Shown in pieces: positions 62,032 through 64,000 of a DNA stretch of 64,000 bases. Positions within the stretch are counted from its first letter, which is position 1; each line of letters starts with the position of its first letter. A program made the translations under genes and the position numbers. Origin of the DNA: Stenotrophomonas maltophilia R551-3 (GTDB lineage Bacteria; Pseudomonadota; Gammaproteobacteria; Xanthomonadales; Xanthomonadaceae); assembly GCF_000020665.1 (NCBI RefSeq), contig NC_011071.1:2160501-2224500 (forward strand). Reading direction: 5' to 3'. Under the pieces are notes generated by a model that was not told the DNA's origin, searched no databases, and saw nothing but the letters and a program-made list of their open reading frames with translations.

Positions 62032-62523
62032 ATGACCCGTCGTGTTCTGTTCCTTTGTACCGGCAATTCCGCGCGCAGCGTGTTGGCCGAATCGACCCTG
62101 AAAATGTGGGGCGAAGGCCGCTATCAGTCCTTCAGTGCAGGCAGCCAGCCAGCCGGTCGGGTCAATCCGTTCGCCATTGCCCAATTGCAGCGCGAGGGCT
62201 TCCCGGTGGAGGGCCTGCGCAGCAAGTCCTGGGACGAATTTGCCGAAGCGGATGCTGCTGCCATGGATCTGATTGTCACCGTGTGCGACAGCGCGGCCGC
62301 TGAGGCGTGCCCGGTTGTGTTTGGCGATTTCGTGCGCGTGCACTGGGGCCTGTTCGACCCGGCCGGTGTGGAAGGCTCGGATGCACAGAAGGCTGAAGCG
62401 TTCGACCGGGCACATCAGATCATCAAGGCCCGGCTGAAGGCCTTCCTGGAGATTCCTGACGGGGCATGGGATGACCGTGAGTCTCTCAAGGCCCAGCTTG
62501 ATCCGATTGCGCAGATCCACTGA
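62032..62523 (+). CDS. arsC: Arsenate reductase, LMW phosphatase/thioredoxin type
   Basis: A 163-residue enzyme of the low-molecular-weight protein phosphatase fold. The phosphate/arsenate loop CTGNSARS is at residues 10-17 and the later cysteine in [13 protein letters not shown] provides the resolving thiols. This type draws electrons from thioredoxin, which matches the thioredoxin reductase gene three positions downstream. It follows arsR by 24 bases in one operon. Confidence 0.94.
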   Translation: MTRRVLFLCTGNSARSVLAESTLKMWGEGRYQSFSAGSQPAGRVNPFAIAQLQREGFPVEGLRSKSWDEFAEADAAAMDLIVTVCDSAAAEACPVVFGDFVRVHWGLFDPAGVEGSDAQKAEAFDRAHQIIKARLKAFLEIPDGAWDDRESLKAQLDPIAQIH

Positions 62524-62543
62524 CCGTCTTCCCGGAAAACCCC

Positions 62544-63602
62544 ATGACCACTGACACCTCCCGCCTGTCGTTTCTGGACCGGTACCTGACGCTCTGGATC
62601 TTCGCCGCCATGGCGCTCGGCGTCGGCCTGGGCGCGATGTTCGAAGGCGTGCCCAGCGCGTTGAACAGCCTTTCCGTGGGGTCGACCAACATCCCGATCG
62701 CCATTGGCCTGATCCTGATGATGTACCCGCCACTGGCCAAGGTGAAGTACGAGGAACTGCCCACCGTCTTTGCCGACAAGCGCGTGCTGATGCTCTCGCT
62801 GCTGCAGAACTGGATCGTGGGCCCGTTCCTGATGTTTGGCCTGGCCGTGCTGTTCCTGCGCGACTACCCCGAGTACATGACCGGCCTGATCCTGATCGGC
62901 CTGGCGCGCTGCATCGCCATGGTGCTGGTGTGGAACCAGCTGGCCCGCGGCGACGGCCAGTACGTGGCCGGCCTGGTGGCATTCAACTCGATCTTCCAGA
63001 TCGCGCTGTTCAGCGTCTACGCGTGGTTCTTCCTTTCCTGGTTGCCGCCGGTGTTCGGACTGCAGGGCAGCGTCATCGATGTCAGCGTCTGGACCATCGC
63101 AGAGGCGGTTCTGATCTACCTGGGCATCCCGTTCCTGGCCGGTTTCCTCACCAGTCGATGGCTGAAGGCGCGCAAGGGCGTGCAGTGGTATGAAGAGAAG
63201 TTCCTGCCTGCCATCAGCCCGATAACGCTCGCCGCACTACTGTTCACCATCGTGGCGATGTTCAGCCTGAAAGGCGGTGACGTACTGCGGATTCCCATGG
63301 ACGCGGTGCGCATCGCGATCCCGCTGACGTTGTACTTCATCATCCAGTTCGTCATCAGCTTCTTCATGGGCAAGCTGATCGCCAAGGATTATCCACGCAC
63401 CACTGCGATCGCGTTCACCGCGGCAGGCAACAACTTCGAACTGGCCATCGCGGTAGCCATCGCGGCCTTCGGCCTGGCCTCGCCGGTCGCCTTCGCCGCC
63501 GTCATCGGCCCGCTGGTGGAAGTGCCGGTACTGATCCTGCTGGTCCATGTCGCCCTGCGGCTGGGCAAGCGCTACTTTCCTGCCGACGCACGGAGCCGCT
63601 GA
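62544..63602 (+). CDS. arsB (acr3): Arsenite efflux transporter Acr3
   Basis: A 352-residue inner-membrane transporter with ten helices, of the ACR3 (bile-acid/arsenite permease) family. Conserved stretches are [33 protein letters not shown] (the active-site Cys), [12 protein letters not shown] and [16 protein letters not shown]. It exports arsenite using the proton gradient. It starts 20 bases after arsC and ends three bases before trxB. Confidence 0.95.
   Translation: MTTDTSRLSFLDRYLTLWIFAAMALGVGLGAMFEGVPSALNSLSVGSTNIPIAIGLILMMYPPLAKVKYEELPTVFADKRVLMLSLLQNWIVGPFLMFGLAVLFLRDYPEYMTGLILIGLARCIAMVLVWNQLARGDGQYVAGLVAFNSIFQIALFSVYAWFFLSWLPPVFGLQGSVIDVSVWTIAEAVLIYLGIPFLAGFLTSRWLKARKGVQWYEEKFLPAISPITLAALLFTIVAMFSLKGGDVLRIPMDAVRIAIPLTLYFIIQFVISFFMGKLIAKDYPRTTAIAFTAAGNNFELAIAVAIAAFGLASPVAFAAVIGPLVEVPVLILLVHVALRLGKRYFPADARSR

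Positions 63603-64000
<398 letters not shown>

Overview
The window looks like a chromosomal segment of the Stenotrophomonas maltophilia complex (Xanthomonadales). The DNA is GC-rich. The gene order clpS/clpA-infA-aat, trxB-ftsK-transglutaminase-lolA-rarA is typical of xanthomonads. The intergenic regions carry many short palindromic REP elements that begin with GTAG, the hallmark of S. maltophilia (SMAG-type) repeats.

1-19.8 kb is mostly housekeeping: a Nudix hydrolase fragment, a YbjN-like protein, clpS, an aminoglycoside/hydroxyurea-type kinase inserted between clpS and clpA, clpA, infA, aat, a GNAT-like protein, a Zn amidase, trxB, ftsK, a DUF3857/transglutaminase protein, lolA and rarA. 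ClpS, ClpA and Aat together form the N-degron degradation pathway. 20-25.5 kb is an iron/heme locus behind a candidate Fur box: a siderophore-esterase-like protein, a YncE-like propeller, and a heme-type ABC importer (lipoprotein, permease, ATPase). 26.3-28.8 kb holds an EF-G paralogue behind a long structured leader containing a leaderless short ORF, an intrinsic terminator and a second 9-codon ORF. 30-33 kb holds a SapC-like protein and a BvgS/BvgA-type phosphorelay pair.

33.2-44 kb reads as one regulon. An ECF sigma factor and its ChrR-type anti-sigma are flanked by an eight-gene lipid-modification operon (desaturase, FAD oxidoreductase, DUF1365, cyclopropane synthase, DUF2878, DUF1295, second methyltransferase, lipocalin), a secreted protein of unknown function and tspO. 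Four promoters of the form YGCATCC-N18-TA precede these units, which matches a singlet-oxygen/lipid-peroxide (RpoE-ChrR) response. 44-51.7 kb holds an AsmA-like protein, a GNAT acetyltransferase, an azoR/doxX/lysR/pirin quinone-stress cluster, an AraC regulator and a DUF6265 protein.

51.7-59.2 kb is a horizontally acquired island that is visibly less GC-rich. It carries a KfrA-like coiled-coil DNA-binding protein divergent from a tyrosine recombinase, with a 13-7-13 palindrome in front of the recombinase. Next is a two-gene short prokaryotic Argonaute system: an REase-like + TIR + APAZ protein overlapping a MID-PIWI Argonaute. A convergent unknown gene follows. This is the most interesting system in the window and is most likely an abortive-infection defence against plasmids or phages.

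59.2-64 kb is a metal(loid) resistance block: chrA, a glutaredoxin-type arsC and arsH on the minus strand, divergent from arsR, thioredoxin-type arsC, acr3 and a second trxB that runs off the end. That trxB is nearly identical to the housekeeping copy at 10.8-11.8 kb.
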